Assembly (NCBI RefSeq): GCF_003443655.1
Contig: NZ_CP031941.1
Span: 5,543,001 to 5,607,000 of the forward strand
Direction: 5' to 3'
Source: Nostoc sphaeroides
GTDB lineage: Bacteria; Cyanobacteriota; Cyanobacteriia; Cyanobacteriales; Nostocaceae
DNA: 64,000 nt
The notes under the pieces are model-generated. The model was not told the DNA's origin. It ran no database searches and saw nothing but the letters and a program-made list of their open reading frames with translations. Made by a program: the position numbers and the translations under genes. Each line of letters begins with the position of its first letter. The stretch's first letter is position 1. Positions 1 through 8,954 of the stretch are shown here, piece by piece.

Positions 1-657
1 GGTTAAATATTCTGCTGACTTATTAAAGTAACTGCGGGCTGCCGTTTGTACACCATAATTGTTATGACCCCAATAAACTTGATTGAGGTACATTTCTAAA
101 ATTTGGTCTTTAGTGAGAATTTGCTCTAACCGGATTGCTAGCACAGCCTCTGCTAACTTACGGGTAAAGGCACGCTTGCGAGATAAAAATAGGTTTTTTA
201 CCAATTGCATAGTAACAGTAGAGCCACCCTCTTTGACTCCACCTGCTACAGCGTTAACTACTACAGCACGGCCAACACCAGTAGGGTTGATACCGTGGTG
301 ATCGTAGAAGTGGCTATCTTCACTTGCTAATACTGCCCGTTTTAAATTCGGGGAAATTCTATCCAGGGGCACAACTTCCCGGTTGGCTTCCCCGTGGATA
401 CTGGTTAAAAGTTTACCCTTAACGTCATAGATGTAAGTTGTTTCTGAGGGAAAGAAGTTACGTAGCTGTCTGACATCTGGCAAATTGCGGAAACTAATGG
501 CTAAACCAACCAGTCCTCCGGCTACAATGGAACTTGCCAGCATGGTCATTGAGAGGAGAGTACCGCCAGTTACCTGACCGACTCCTTTCAAAAACTCAAA
601 ACCTGATGAAGCCCGACGTTGTGGCTGTTTATCTTCAAAAGTCCTAGAAGACGACAC
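1..657 (-). CDS. Penicillin-binding protein, class A type, N-terminal part (cut by window edge)
   Basis: The minus strand reads as 219 open codons running off the left edge. A GTG start at 657 follows a GAGG ribosome site about 11 bases upstream. Order seen: a short polar N-terminus, one membrane segment near residues 32-55, then the glycosyltransferase (GT51) domain with the SEDSHFYDHHG motif, GGSTVTMQLVKN and a MYLNQVYWGHNNYGVQ block. These are the hallmark motifs of peptidoglycan glycosyltransferases that polymerise lipid II at the outer face of the inner membrane. The transpeptidase half lies outside the window, so a monofunctional enzyme cannot be excluded. It is divergent from tyrS. Confidence 0.9.
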   Translation of the reverse strand, partial: MSSSRTFEDKQPQRRASSGFEFLKGVGQVTGGTLLSMTMLASSIVAGGLVGLAISFRNLPDVRQLRNFFPSETTYIYDVKGKLLTSIHGEANREVVPLDRISPNLKRAVLASEDSHFYDHHGINPTGVGRAVVVNAVAGGVKEGGSTVTMQLVKNLFLSRKRAFTRKLAEAVLAIRLEQILTKDQILEMYLNQVYWGHNNYGVQTAARSYFNKSAEYLT

Positions 658-830
658 GGCGATTTCACTTCCTCACTTGTAAATTTAACTGTAATTGATT
701 GGACGGAGCAAGGCGGTTAATTTTTTGCAATTATAGTAGTTTGGCAGATGAGAAAGCGGATAAATTGCAAGTGTTTATAACCAACTTAACTTCTAATGTG
801 CAAAACATAGCTAACAGTGGATTTTCTAGT

Positions 831-2018
831 ATGACGCCAGATTTTGCTTGGCTGCGTCGTGGTGTGGTAGAAGTTTTCCCACAACCAACTGATGTTAACA
901 GTGAAACTCTAGAAAAGCGCTTGGTAACTACAAACCAACCTTTGAGGATCAAATTGGGTATTGACCCTACAGGTACTGATATTCATCTTGGTCATAGCAT
1001 ACCAGTACGGAAACTGCGAGGGTTTCAAGATGCAGGCCATATAGCAGTTCTGATTATTGGCGATTTTACCGCACGTATTGGCGATCCAACAGGTAAATCT
1101 GAAGTGCGTCGTCAGCTTACAGAAGCAGATGTAGCCCAAAATGCTCAGACTTATCTCGATCAAGTACGCCCTATCTTGGATTTTGACACACCAGGAAGAT
1201 TAGAGGTACGTTATAACTCAGAATGGCTCTCTAAGCTCAACTTAGAGAAAATTTTGGAGTTACTCTCGACGATGACGGTGGGGCAGATGTTAGCGAAAGA
1301 AGGATTTGCCGATCGCTATAAAAAAGAGAATCCAATTTTTATCCATGAGTTCCTGTACCCCTTAATGCAAGGTTTTGATTCCGTTGCCGTTGAGGCAGAT
1401 GTGGAATTGGGAGGGACTGATCAAAAATTTAACATTGCTGTAGGCAGAGATTTGCAACGCCATTTTGGTCAAAAACCCCAGTTTGGGATGCTAATGCCGA
1501 TTTTGATTGGCACGGATGGGGTGCAAAAAATGTCCAAGTCTTTGGGTAATTATATTGGTTTGTCAGAACATCCGGGGCAAAAATATCAGAAGTTACAAGG
1601 AGTTCCAGATAATCTGCTGAAGGAGTATTTTGAACTGCTGACAGATTTACCTTTGGATCAACTGCCAGAAAATCCCCGCGATCGCCAGACACTTTTAGCT
1701 TATGAAGTTGTCAAACAGTACCACGGTGAACAAGCAGCCCAAGAGGCAAAAGTTGCCGCCCAAAGCGGTGGAATGGAAGGTGCAGTTCCAGAATTCTCTC
1801 TAGCTGAGGTATCGCATCCCACTAAGTTAGCGTATATTCTCAATGTCACTGGTTTATGCAAAAGTACGGGTGAAGGTAAGCGAAAAATTCAAGAAGGTGG
1901 AGTGCGCTTAGATGGCGATCGCATTACCGATGTTGATACTACTTTTGCTTCTGTTGCTGAATTACAAGGTAAGGTTTTACAAGTTGGGAAAAATAAGTTT
2001 GTCCGATTAGTGCCTTAA
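831..2018 (+). CDS. tyrS: Tyrosyl-tRNA synthetase
   Basis: Charges tRNA-Tyr with tyrosine in the cytoplasm. From the ATG at 831 the protein has 395 residues, normal for the family. The class I signature is HLGH at residues 52-55, and the second ATP motif KMSKS is at 233-237. A C-terminal S4-like RNA-binding segment ends the protein (RKIQEGGVRLDGDRI). The frame is open back to 699, but the extra 44 residues lack family character, and MTPDFAWLRRG is the usual kind of N-terminus, so I prefer 831. pyrF follows across a short 7-bp repeat patch. Confidence 0.95.
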   Translation: MTPDFAWLRRGVVEVFPQPTDVNSETLEKRLVTTNQPLRIKLGIDPTGTDIHLGHSIPVRKLRGFQDAGHIAVLIIGDFTARIGDPTGKSEVRRQLTEADVAQNAQTYLDQVRPILDFDTPGRLEVRYNSEWLSKLNLEKILELLSTMTVGQMLAKEGFADRYKKENPIFIHEFLYPLMQGFDSVAVEADVELGGTDQKFNIAVGRDLQRHFGQKPQFGMLMPILIGTDGVQKMSKSLGNYIGLSEHPGQKYQKLQGVPDNLLKEYFELLTDLPLDQLPENPRDRQTLLAYEVVKQYHGEQAAQEAKVAAQSGGMEGAVPEFSLAEVSHPTKLAYILNVTGLCKSTGEGKRKIQEGGVRLDGDRITDVDTTFASVAELQGKVLQVGKNKFVRLVP

Positions 2019-2053
2019 ATGGGGAGTGGGGAGTAGGGAATGGGGAATAGGGA
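2016..2053 (+). repeat. Short heptanucleotide repeat patch (GGGGAGT/GGGGAAT)
   Basis: Degenerate 7-bp units join the tyrS stop to the pyrF start. The proposed pyrF ATG and its first few codons (MGNREQ) lie inside this patch, so the repeat contributes the pyrF N-terminus if that start is used. Confidence 0.8.
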
Positions 2054-2771
2054 ACAGGTAGAAAAACGAGTTATTGTGGCTTTGGATGTGGCGGATGAAC
2101 AAAGTGCGATCGCTCTTATAGATCAACTCCCGCAAGTGCTTTGGTGGAAAGTCGGCTTAGAGTTGTTTACCAGCACTGGCCCGAAAATTCTAGAAGTGCT
2201 AAAGTCTCGGCAAAAGCGCATTTTCTTGGATTTAAAGTTTGATGATATCCCCAATACCGTTGCTGGTGCTTGCCGGAGTGCAGCTACATACGGAGTGGAT
2301 TTACTGACAATTCATGCTACTGCTGGTAGAGATGCCCTGAAAGCCGCAACTGAGGCGGCACAGGAAGGAGCTACAAAAGCAGGTGTACAACCACCAAAGT
2401 TAATTGCGATTACACTGCTAACGAGCATTTCTGCTAGACAACTGGCGTTTGATTTAAAAATACCCCTAGAATTGCCAGAATATGCTCTAGAAATGGCCCT
2501 GCTGGCTCAGGAATCTGGTTTGGATGGGGCAGTTTGTTCGCCTCAAGAGGTGGCACAACTACGACAAACTTGTGGAGATGACTTTTTGCTAGTTTGTCCG
2601 GGGGTTAGGCCAACTTGGGCTGATATTGGCGATCAAAAGCGATCGCTCACCCCAGCACAAGCAATTACTGCTGGCGCAAATTATCTCGTGATTGGGCGTC
2701 CCATTACTACTGCTACTGAGCCGGAGTTAGCCTGGAAGAGGATTTCTGAGGAGTTAACCACGGTGGGATGA
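2040..2771 (+). CDS. pyrF: Orotidine 5'-phosphate decarboxylase
   Basis: Catalyses the last step of UMP synthesis, decarboxylating OMP. The 243-residue protein matches a short-type bacterial PyrF. The active-site signature DLKFDDIPNT is at residues 64-73 with the catalytic lysine at 66, and the phosphate-binding segments VCPGVRP and VIGRPIT occur near the C-terminus. The first six residues come from the 7-bp repeat upstream, so the natural start is uncertain by a few codons. The stop overlaps the start of the next gene (ATGA), suggesting translational coupling. Confidence 0.93.
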   Translation: MGNREQVEKRVIVALDVADEQSAIALIDQLPQVLWWKVGLELFTSTGPKILEVLKSRQKRIFLDLKFDDIPNTVAGACRSAATYGVDLLTIHATAGRDALKAATEAAQEGATKAGVQPPKLIAITLLTSISARQLAFDLKIPLELPEYALEMALLAQESGLDGAVCSPQEVAQLRQTCGDDFLLVCPGVRPTWADIGDQKRSLTPAQAITAGANYLVIGRPITTATEPELAWKRISEELTTVG

Positions 2772-3442
2772 AGCTAAAAGTCAGTAAGAAGCCGGGGGAT
2801 CGGGTGCAGGGTGTAGCGCTCAAAAAGAAAAATTATAGTTGGCTTTTAGCTTATGGCTTCTGGGTTTTAGTATCAAATAGCCAAGCTTTACCAGCGTTCT
2901 CGATAAACCTCACCCCTAAACCCTCTGCGATCGCAGAAAAGGAAAATGTCAACGGTGGGGCGAAGTCTTTGTGTTCTGAGCAAAATTTAGAAACATTAAC
3001 TATACAGCTACTGCAAGATTTACCTAGTTATACTAATCGCGCTAGTCAACGCGCCCGCCGCCTCAGCAGAAGCAGTGATGTTTACAGTTATATATTAGTG
3101 GCAGGAAGACCTGAGTTTATTCCTCTGCCCCTTAACCTTGAAGAATATAGTGCAGACGCTTCTAAAAGTTCTGCATCAGGAGTTGAGCAAGTTTTCTTTA
3201 CTACCTTAGAGCGGCAGTACATAGGAAAGAAAGCGGTAGAATTGCAGGAATTCCACTGGCTATTGTTGACTAAAACTAAAATTGGTTGGCGTTTAGTGAT
3301 GATGTTTTCTCAAACTGGTTCCTATTCAGGACAGCACCCACTATCTCCGCCACGCGATAGTAGTAATGGCACTGTTGCCCAAGGAGTTAAAACTTGGTTA
3401 CGCGATTGTCAAGCTGGAAGTGTACGTCAGAATAATTCGTAA
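2768..3442 (+). CDS. Hypothetical secreted or membrane-anchored protein
   Basis: I do not recognise a family. The 224-residue protein starts in an ATGA overlap with pyrF. After a basic N-terminus there is a hydrophobic segment around residues 25-43 ending in SQALPAFS, which looks like a signal peptide. The mature part contains QLLQDLPSYTNRASQRARR and ends near a lone cysteine (RDCQAG). Coupling to pyrF is probably positional rather than functional. Confidence 0.6.
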   Translation: MKLKVSKKPGDRVQGVALKKKNYSWLLAYGFWVLVSNSQALPAFSINLTPKPSAIAEKENVNGGAKSLCSEQNLETLTIQLLQDLPSYTNRASQRARRLSRSSDVYSYILVAGRPEFIPLPLNLEEYSADASKSSASGVEQVFFTTLERQYIGKKAVELQEFHWLLLTKTKIGWRLVMMFSQTGSYSGQHPLSPPRDSSNGTVAQGVKTWLRDCQAGSVRQNNS

Positions 3443-3471
3443 TTAATAATTCGTAATTCGTAATTACCACA

Positions 3472-3600
3472 TAAGGGACTTCCAACAAATAAATTACCCA
3501 ATTTTGTAGGGTGGGCATCTTGCCCGCCTTTGGATACGGGCGCTGGTGTCGCCCACCCCACAAGAAGTAGTTGAGTATTTTTTTATTTGGAAGTCCCTAA
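3472..3600. repeat. Miniature inverted-repeat element, 123-bp class (copy A)
   Basis: The element proper is 3475-3597, with left end GGGACTTCCAACAAATAAA and right end TTTTATTTGGAAGTCCC (inverted). It is flanked by the direct repeat TAA (3472-3474 and 3598-3600). The core carries a second palindrome, GTAGGGTGGGCATCTTGCCC and GTCGCCCACCCCAC. It belongs to the same family as copies at 23.25, 27.33, 27.99, 28.51, 43.78 and 46.26 kb. Confidence 0.85.
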
Positions 3601-3749
3601 CTAAAGTCGGAGAGAAGTTGGATAGCAGGTTTCCTCGGCTCCAAACTTCGGAGGGCTTGAAACAAGTGAATTTATTAATTACGAATTACGAATTATTCGG
3701 TCAATAAAACCTAATTCTAAATCTTCGTAAATTAGGAGAATATTAAATA

Positions 3750-4199
3750 ATGTCTAAAATACTCACTCAAATTATTTATGAACAGGATTATCACTTGTGG
3801 TTAGAAACTACGTTGAAACAATTGCAAGAACGAGATTTAGAGCATCTTGATTGGGATCATTTGATTGAGGAGATTGAAAGATTGGGTAATGAACAGAAAC
3901 ACAAGCTCGAAAGTTATCTACTGCAACTTCTCAAGCATTTGCTTTTATATCAACATTGGAGTCTTCCTGAATGTAAAAATCATTGGGAAGTGGAAATTGA
4001 TAATTTTCGGGTGGAACTCAGGAAATTAACCAAATCTAAAAACCTCTACAACTATCTGCTCACGGTACTTGAAGAAGTCTACATTGATGCGCTACGACAA
4101 GCAAAAAAGAAAAGTGGTTTGAATTGTTTTCCACAAACTTGCCCTTATAGCATTGAGCAAATTTTAGATGTGGATTATTTACCACCATTTATTTATTGA
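3750..4199 (+). CDS. DUF29 family protein
   Basis: The 149-residue protein has a clear AGGAG ribosome site. The layout is typical of DUF29: a start like YEQDYHLWLETTLKQLQERD, then LDWDHLIEEIERLGNEQK, a helical LLQLLKHLLLYQHW segment and a C-terminal PQTCPYSIEQILD motif. DUF29 proteins are small helical proteins, abundant in cyanobacteria and of unknown function. It stands alone between repeat-rich spacers. Confidence 0.88.
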   Translation: MSKILTQIIYEQDYHLWLETTLKQLQERDLEHLDWDHLIEEIERLGNEQKHKLESYLLQLLKHLLLYQHWSLPECKNHWEVEIDNFRVELRKLTKSKNLYNYLLTVLEEVYIDALRQAKKKSGLNCFPQTCPYSIEQILDVDYLPPFIY

Positions 4200-4406
4200 G
4201 AAGGTGTATAAGTCAGAAAAATAAGCAAAAAATTTTTGATGAATAAACTCAAAAGCTCTATTAATAAAAGCTTGTAGAGCTATTTATTACTTTAAAATAC
4301 TCTTGCACGATATAGCCCTTTATTAAAGGTAGGCAAACTTCCAGCACAGTGTACTAGTACAACGGGTGCGGAAATAAACATACCATTTTCTTATGGCGCA
4401 ATAGCT

Positions 4407-4511
4407 TATAGCAATCCTTGCAGGAGTTATGAAAATGCGCGATGTCCAGATCCCCGACTTCTTTGAGAAGTCGGGGATCTAATTTTTCAGGAATGATTTA
4501 GGATTGCTATA
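4407..4511. repeat. Small inverted-repeat element with TATAGCAATCCT ends
   Basis: The ends TATAGCAATCCT and AGGATTGCTATA are exact inverted repeats. Inside is a perfect 15-bp hairpin (4448-4462 pairing with 4466-4480, arm AGATCCCCGACTTCT) with a 3-base loop. Similar ATTGCTATA ends appear near 12.96-13.06 kb and 49.32 kb. Confidence 0.8.
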
Positions 4512-4540
4512 GAATACAATTTTTTTACTTTTGACCAAAT

Positions 4541-4700
4541 AATTATTAATTCATAATTCATAATTCATAATTCATAAATTTTAAAATGGGTACAGAGCCG
4601 CCCACGCTCATTTTTAAATCAGTGGTCAAAAAGACAGTGGAGCATTTCTTGCTCCCACTGATTTAAATTATGAATTATTAATTATCAATTATGAATTAGT
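4541..4700. repeat. AT-rich inverted repeat
   Basis: Tandem TAATTCA units on the left face ATGAATTA units on the right. Inside, TTTAAATCAGTGG and CCACTGATTTAAA form a perfect 13-bp stem. Looks like a miniature palindromic element. Confidence 0.65.
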
Positions 4701-4921
4701 TTGACTTCCGCCTTGCGGTGCTAGCTTGTATCAGTGTAATTGCGCCTGTATCTATGGGAAGATTTTGAGGAAAAATAGCTGATAAATAGCGAAAAAAAAG
4801 CAGGCATTATTTAAAAACGAAGGCTAGCTTGAATTTAATCGTTGTGACTCCCGTTTTTTGGCGATAACATGTAAATAAGTTTACTTTAAGCTTCTCAAAC
4901 CGCATTTGGCGTTATTTTTTT

Positions 4922-5188
4922 ATGGAGATTCAGTTAATCAATATCGGTTTTGGTAACATCGTGTCTGCCAATCGAGTAGTTGCCATTGTCAGTCCAGAGT
5001 CTGCCCCGATTAAGCGGATTATTACCGATGCACGGGACAGGGGTCAACTGATTGATGCAACTTACGGTCGGCGGACTAGGGCTGTAATTATCACCGATTC
5101 CAGCCATGTAATTCTGTCAGCGATTCAGCCGGAAACGGTAGCGAATCGCTTTGTGATTTCCCGCGATCATCAAACTGTAGATAATTGA
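4922..5188 (+). CDS. remA: RemA-like regulatory protein (DUF370)
   Basis: The 88-residue protein matches the small RemA/DUF370 family: N-terminal MEIQLINIGFGNIVSANRVV, the central RRTRAVIITDSSHVILSAIQPETVANR block and a short polar tail. In Bacillus the family is a DNA-binding activator of matrix and osmoprotection genes; the cyanobacterial role is not established. It lies directly upstream of gmk, the conserved neighbour of this family in many bacteria, which supports the call. Note that GCGAATCGC near 5145 is in frame here (Ala-Asn-Arg) and is not a lesion. Confidence 0.9.
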   Translation: MEIQLINIGFGNIVSANRVVAIVSPESAPIKRIITDARDRGQLIDATYGRRTRAVIITDSSHVILSAIQPETVANRFVISRDHQTVDN

Positions 5189-5357
5189 TTAAGAGTAGAT
5201 TAACAATCTCACTTTTATTTCCACCGTATCGGTAGTACCATGTGAATTAGACAAGTTTTCTGTCACCCTTGCTACAAATTCTTTAGTCACTAGTGGATTT
5301 GGCCAGGAACACAAGACTAATGAATAATATCTATTGATTGATTCACAGATTGAGGGG

Positions 5358-5957
5358 ATGATGCCAGTTTTACCCATCCAGAGTATTGCTACTACCGAAG
5401 AACGCTTACATTTAGGCAGGTTGATTGTCTTAACTGGCCCCAGTGGGGTCGGTAAAGGCACTTTAATGCGATCGCTCCTAAAACGTCATCCAGAACTTTA
5501 TTATTCCGTATCTGTGACGACTCGTTCTCCCCGTCCAGGAGAAATCGATGGCAAAGATTATTACTTTATCAGCCGCAGTAAGTTTGAACAATTACTTGCT
5601 GAAGGTGAATTTTTGGAATGGGCAGAATTTGCTGGGAACTATTATGGCACTCCCCGTGAAGCTGTACTTAACCAAATTCATTTTGGCAAGTTAGTCGTGC
5701 TAGAAATTGAGCTAAAAGGAGCAAGACAAATTCGTGCTTCCTTCCCCAGTGCCTTCAGCATTTTTATTTTACCGCCTTCTTTTGATGAATTAGAGAAACG
5801 GATACGCGATCGCGCCCAAGATTCTGAAGAAGCGATCGCCCGTCGTCTAGTCCGCGCCCAGGAAGAAATTCAAGCCGCCGATGAATTTGATATTCAAATC
5901 ATTAATGACGATTTTGAAACTGCTTTAAATGACATTGAAACGGTTTTGTTTCAATAA
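5358..5957 (+). CDS. gmk: Guanylate kinase
   Basis: Phosphorylates GMP to GDP with ATP. The P-loop GPSGVGKGT follows LIVLTG near residue 30. The GMP-binding region SVTTRSPRPGEIDGKDYYF and the lid-type RDRAQDSEEAIARRL segment are present. The ORF can be opened at a TTG at 5334, but two adjacent ATGs (5358, 5361) preceded by GAGGGG are better; MMPVLPIQS is the likely N-terminus, giving about 199 residues. The gene ends just before two tandem palindromes that may act as terminator. Confidence 0.94.
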   Translation: MMPVLPIQSIATTEERLHLGRLIVLTGPSGVGKGTLMRSLLKRHPELYYSVSVTTRSPRPGEIDGKDYYFISRSKFEQLLAEGEFLEWAEFAGNYYGTPREAVLNQIHFGKLVVLEIELKGARQIRASFPSAFSIFILPPSFDELEKRIRDRAQDSEEAIARRLVRAQEEIQAADEFDIQIINDDFETALNDIETVLFQ

Positions 5958-5965
5958 GTTTGGAG

Positions 5966-6013
5966 AGACGCGATTAATCGCGTCTGTTTGGAGAGACGCG
6001 ATTAATCGCGTCT
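5966..6013. repeat. Two tandem copies of the palindrome AGACGCGATTAATCGCGTCT
   Basis: Perfect 20-bp palindromes at 5966-5985 and 5994-6013, in a 28-bp tandem unit. A close relative, AGACGCGATTTATCGCGTCT, lies at about 22154-22173. Placed between convergent gmk and psaL, they could serve as a bidirectional terminator. Confidence 0.85.
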
Positions 6014-6071
6014 GTACAGGAGTTATGAATTTAAACTCCTAACTCCTAACTCCTAACTCCTCATTTGTAAA

Positions 6072-6593
6072 TTAACCAAATAAACCTTGAATTACTCCCA
6101 GATTGCTAGTCAAAAAGTAAGCAACTACTGCACCACCAATACCACCAATTAAGAAAGAACTGGCGAAGTTGTTCCAGCTTTCTTTAGAATTAAAAGCATC
6201 TACCGGAGGGTTAGGTACGGTAACGCTAGGAAGTGCTTTGGGTGGATTGCTATTAGCATACAGAGATAGGGCACCGGTAAGAACAACAACCAAGCCAATG
6301 GCTGCTAGTAAACCAGCCAAGTTAGCGTTAGCTGTGTCCCGCAGTGGGCCCAATTTGGCAAAAGGGCCAAATATCCAGTAACCATGAGCCATGCCAACTT
6401 CTAAACCGCGTCTGGCAGGAGCGAGTCCTGGGCGATAGGCAGGTAAGTTATTAATGAACCATTTGATTAAGGGAAAAGCATTTACTGGGGTTTCTAGATT
6501 GCCCAGTTGCGGATCGCGAAATGCAGGGAAAACAACTTCCCCATTTCTCGGATCGCTGGGGAGATTCTTTGATGCATCTACTGCTTGTGCCAT
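6072..6593 (-). CDS. psaL: Photosystem I reaction centre subunit XI (PsaL)
   Basis: A 173-residue membrane subunit of photosystem I needed for trimer or tetramer formation. The sequence has PAFRDPQLGNLETPVNAFPL, PAYRPGLAPARRGLEVGMAHG and two to three membrane helices (GLLAAIGLVVVLTGALSLYA; SFLIGGIGGAVVAYFLTSN). It lies downstream of psaF-psaJ on the same strand, but a strong hairpin at 6713-6747 suggests its own promoter in the 270-base gap. Confidence 0.97.
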   Translation of the reverse strand: MAQAVDASKNLPSDPRNGEVVFPAFRDPQLGNLETPVNAFPLIKWFINNLPAYRPGLAPARRGLEVGMAHGYWIFGPFAKLGPLRDTANANLAGLLAAIGLVVVLTGALSLYANSNPPKALPSVTVPNPPVDAFNSKESWNNFASSFLIGGIGGAVVAYFLTSNLGVIQGLFG

Positions 6594-6712
6594 ATTTTAT
6601 GTTCGCCTCTAAATTTAAAATGGTGGCATTTTTATATTAATAATAATTGTAGCTAAAGATGTCTTTTGGCTAAGAAGTTTAGAAAAATTAATTTAGCTAG
6701 TTTTAAAAGTGT

Positions 6713-6747
6713 GAAACTCGCGAACTGTAAACAGGATCGCGAGTTTC
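6713..6747 (-). terminator. Hairpin after psaJ
   Basis: GAAACTCGCGA and TCGCGAGTTTC form a perfect 11-bp stem with a 13-base loop, between the psaJ stop and psaL start. Probably ends or attenuates the psaFJ transcript. Confidence 0.6.
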
Positions 6748-6866
6748 AAAAAACTCTTTGTGCTGCCTATTTTGGTGATAATTCTGCCTAACTAAGCTGA
6801 ATACATCAACTACATAATTCTAGGCAAAACACAAGACATTCAACTGTGCTAAATTCCATTTTCCAC

Positions 6867-7016
6867 TTATGGCAGTGGGTGGAAAAGTAGGTCTGGGAAG
6901 AAGCGGTTGAATTCAATTAAGATACCTGCTGTGATGAACAGCCATATCGTAGCTGCCACTGGCGCTGTAGTAAGAAACTTAACCAAATAGGCTGATTGGT
7001 TGTTATTGTCTGCCAT
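6867..7016 (-). CDS. psaJ: Photosystem I subunit IX (PsaJ)
   Basis: A 49-residue protein, below usual ORF length limits. The reading is MADNNNQSAYLVKFLTTAPV, then one membrane helix (ATIWLFITAGILIEFNRFFP) and a DLLFHPLP end, matching PsaJ. It follows psaF after 34 bases on the same strand, the conserved psaF-psaJ pair. PsaJ sits next to PsaF and helps position it in photosystem I. Confidence 0.95.
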   Translation of the reverse strand: MADNNNQSAYLVKFLTTAPVAATIWLFITAGILIEFNRFFPDLLFHPLP

Positions 7017-7050
7017 GAATTTAGTCTCCAAAACAATTAGTTAAGCTGAT

Positions 7051-7545
7051 TTAGCGTGGGGAAATGGGGATTTCTGTATCCTTGGCTGTTAAGTTTCCAG
7101 AGAGAAACTCTTGGAGTGCTGCTACTGGCCAAGTAAAGCCTGACGCTATTATGGGTAGTGCCAAACCAAGATCGATTTGGACTTCTTTTAGTTCAGTGTT
7201 CGGCTCTTTTTTGACCGCTTGCAGATAGGCACGACCTACCCAGCCAATCCAACCAGCAATATATAGAAACAGAATGCTGGGGATCAAAAAGTCACCAGCA
7301 TGATCTAGACGGCCATCAACAATTAAGTGGGGGTAACCCTCAGGGCCGCACAGCTCCTGAGAATAACGTTCAAACCGCTTTCTTCCAGATTCGGGATCGG
7401 CGGTGGTATTACGGGCATTAGCAGCTAGCTGTTGAAAAGCGGGATTATCCTTGCACGGTGTCAAATTAGCCCCTAAAGCTTGTGCTGGGGGGGCAAAATT
7501 GAACCAAAGACAAATCGCTAACATCAAAGCAAACAATCGTCGCAT
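7051..7545 (-). CDS. psaF: Photosystem I subunit III (PsaF)
   Basis: A 164-residue precursor. A signal peptide (MRRLFALMLAICLWFNFAPP, cleavage after AQA) sends the N-terminal domain to the lumen. The mature part has CKDNPAFQQLA, RFERYSQELCGPEG with two cysteines, and a membrane segment (LIPSILFLYIAGWIGWVGRA). PsaF contributes to plastocyanin/cytochrome c6 docking. It is the first gene of psaF-psaJ and divergent from tsaD. Confidence 0.97.
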   Translation of the reverse strand: MRRLFALMLAICLWFNFAPPAQALGANLTPCKDNPAFQQLAANARNTTADPESGRKRFERYSQELCGPEGYPHLIVDGRLDHAGDFLIPSILFLYIAGWIGWVGRAYLQAVKKEPNTELKEVQIDLGLALPIIASGFTWPVAALQEFLSGNLTAKDTEIPISPR

Positions 7546-7880
7546 AGAGTTGTTTCCTTTTATTACAAAACAAAAAGTTCTTTGTACAAAACGAAGCGGC
7601 TTGTACAGTTGTTTATTTGCATAACTAGGAAGTCATCATACTCTTGGGTGGGAACCGAGTAAAGTTTAAGTAAATAAAAGTTAAAGCTTCTCAACCAAGA
7701 TGAGTGAGGAATGGGGAGTGGGGAATGCTGAGGATAATAATTGATTGTAGTAGGGTAGTTATGGAGTGCTGAGTATAATAATTTTCATTGTACGGTAGTA
7801 AACAAGCAAGATTTTGTTTGTGCTACTAAAAACTCAGGACTCATAACTCCTTACTCCCTACTCCCTACTCCCCACTCCCA
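7546..7880. other. Divergent promoter region psaF / tsaD with 7-bp repeats
   Basis: No gene seen. The first 130 bases upstream of psaF are non-repetitive and probably hold its promoter. From about 7705 a patch of GGGGAGT-type heptamers faces complementary CTCCCTA-type units at 7845-7880, so the spacer can fold on itself just before the tsaD ATG. Confidence 0.6.
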
Positions 7881-8930
7881 ATGACAACCGTTTTAGCAAT
7901 AGAAACCAGTTGTGATGAAACAGCAGTCGCAATTGTGAACAATCGTAAAGTTTGCAGTAGTATTGTAGCCTCACAAATTCCAGTCCATCAGCAGTATGGC
8001 GGGGTAGTGCCGGAAGTAGCGTCTCGTGAACACTTGGAAACGATAAATGTTGCGATCGCTCAAGCCTTAGAGCAAGCCCAACTAGACTGGGAGAAAATTG
8101 ACGCAATAGCCGCCACTTCTGCCCCTGGACTCGTAGGAGCGCTGTTGGTGGGGTTAACTGCTGCCAAAACCCTAGCGATGGTACACAACAAACCATTTTT
8201 GGGAGTTCATCACCTCGAAGGTCACATTTACGCAACTTATTTGAGCGAACCAAGTTTAAACCCCCCTTTCTTGAGTTTATTAGTTTCTGGCGGACATACA
8301 AGCTTGATTTTTGTCAAAGATTGTGGTAGATACGAAACACTGGGACAAACTCGTGATGATGCTGCGGGTGAAGCTTTTGATAAAGTGGCGCGATTGTTAA
8401 AGTTGGGTTATCCGGGTGGCCCAATAATTGACAAGTTGGCGCAACAGGGGAATCCCCAAGCCTTTGCTCTACCAGAAGGGAAAGTTTCTTTACCTGGTGG
8501 GGGATTCCATCGTTATGATGCGAGTTTTAGCGGGTTAAAAACGGCTGTATTGCGTTTAGTGCAGCAGTTAGAGAAAGATGGTGGACAAGTACCAGTGGCA
8601 GATGTAGCAGCTAGCTTTCAGGAAACCGTCGCGCGATCGCTAACTAAAAGAGCGATCGCCTGTGCCCTAGACTATGGTCTAGACACAATTGCAATTGGTG
8701 GCGGTGTAGCAGCCAATAGCGGCTTGAGAAAAAACCTCCAAGCCGCCGCCGTTGAACATAACCTACGCGTCCTATTCCCACCTCTAAAATTCTGTACCGA
8801 TAACGCCGCCATGATTGGCTGTGCCGCCGCCGAACATCTATCTCGTGGTCATACATCCCCCCTCACACTAGGCGTTGAGTCTAGGTTAGCCCTTACCCAG
8901 GTGATGAAGTTGTATCAACCTGAGTCGTGA
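7881..8930 (+). CDS. tsaD: tRNA N6-adenosine threonylcarbamoyltransferase
   Basis: Transfers the threonylcarbamoyl group to A37 of ANN-decoding tRNAs (t6A). The 349-residue protein has VLAIETSCDETAVAIV at the N-terminus, the metal-binding HHLEGH motif at 110-115, VSGGHTSL, and GGGVAANSGLR and FCTDNAAMIG near the C-terminus (ASKHA fold). The partner enzyme gene tsaC is at 15036, not adjacent. A long 7-bp repeat array follows. Confidence 0.96.
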   Translation: MTTVLAIETSCDETAVAIVNNRKVCSSIVASQIPVHQQYGGVVPEVASREHLETINVAIAQALEQAQLDWEKIDAIAATSAPGLVGALLVGLTAAKTLAMVHNKPFLGVHHLEGHIYATYLSEPSLNPPFLSLLVSGGHTSLIFVKDCGRYETLGQTRDDAAGEAFDKVARLLKLGYPGGPIIDKLAQQGNPQAFALPEGKVSLPGGGFHRYDASFSGLKTAVLRLVQQLEKDGGQVPVADVAASFQETVARSLTKRAIACALDYGLDTIAIGGGVAANSGLRKNLQAAAVEHNLRVLFPPLKFCTDNAAMIGCAAAEHLSRGHTSPLTLGVESRLALTQVMKLYQPES

Positions 8931-8954
8931 GGAGCATGAGGAAAATGAGGGAGT

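Larger units (their letters stand above)
4200..4921. other. Long spacer with nested palindromic repeats
   Basis: No convincing gene. It holds two palindromic repeats listed separately (4407-4511 and 4541-4700). The last 180 bases before 4922 are plain AT-rich sequence and probably carry the remA-like promoter. Confidence 0.7.

Noticed and set aside
83..301. 72-codon plus-strand ORF
   Set aside because: Antisense to the glycosyltransferase domain of the penicillin-binding protein; shadow.
5143..5151. GCGAATCGC in the remA-like gene as a third HIP1 insertion
   Set aside because: The nine bases are three in-frame codons (Ala-Asn-Arg) in a conserved part of the protein, so it is native sequence.
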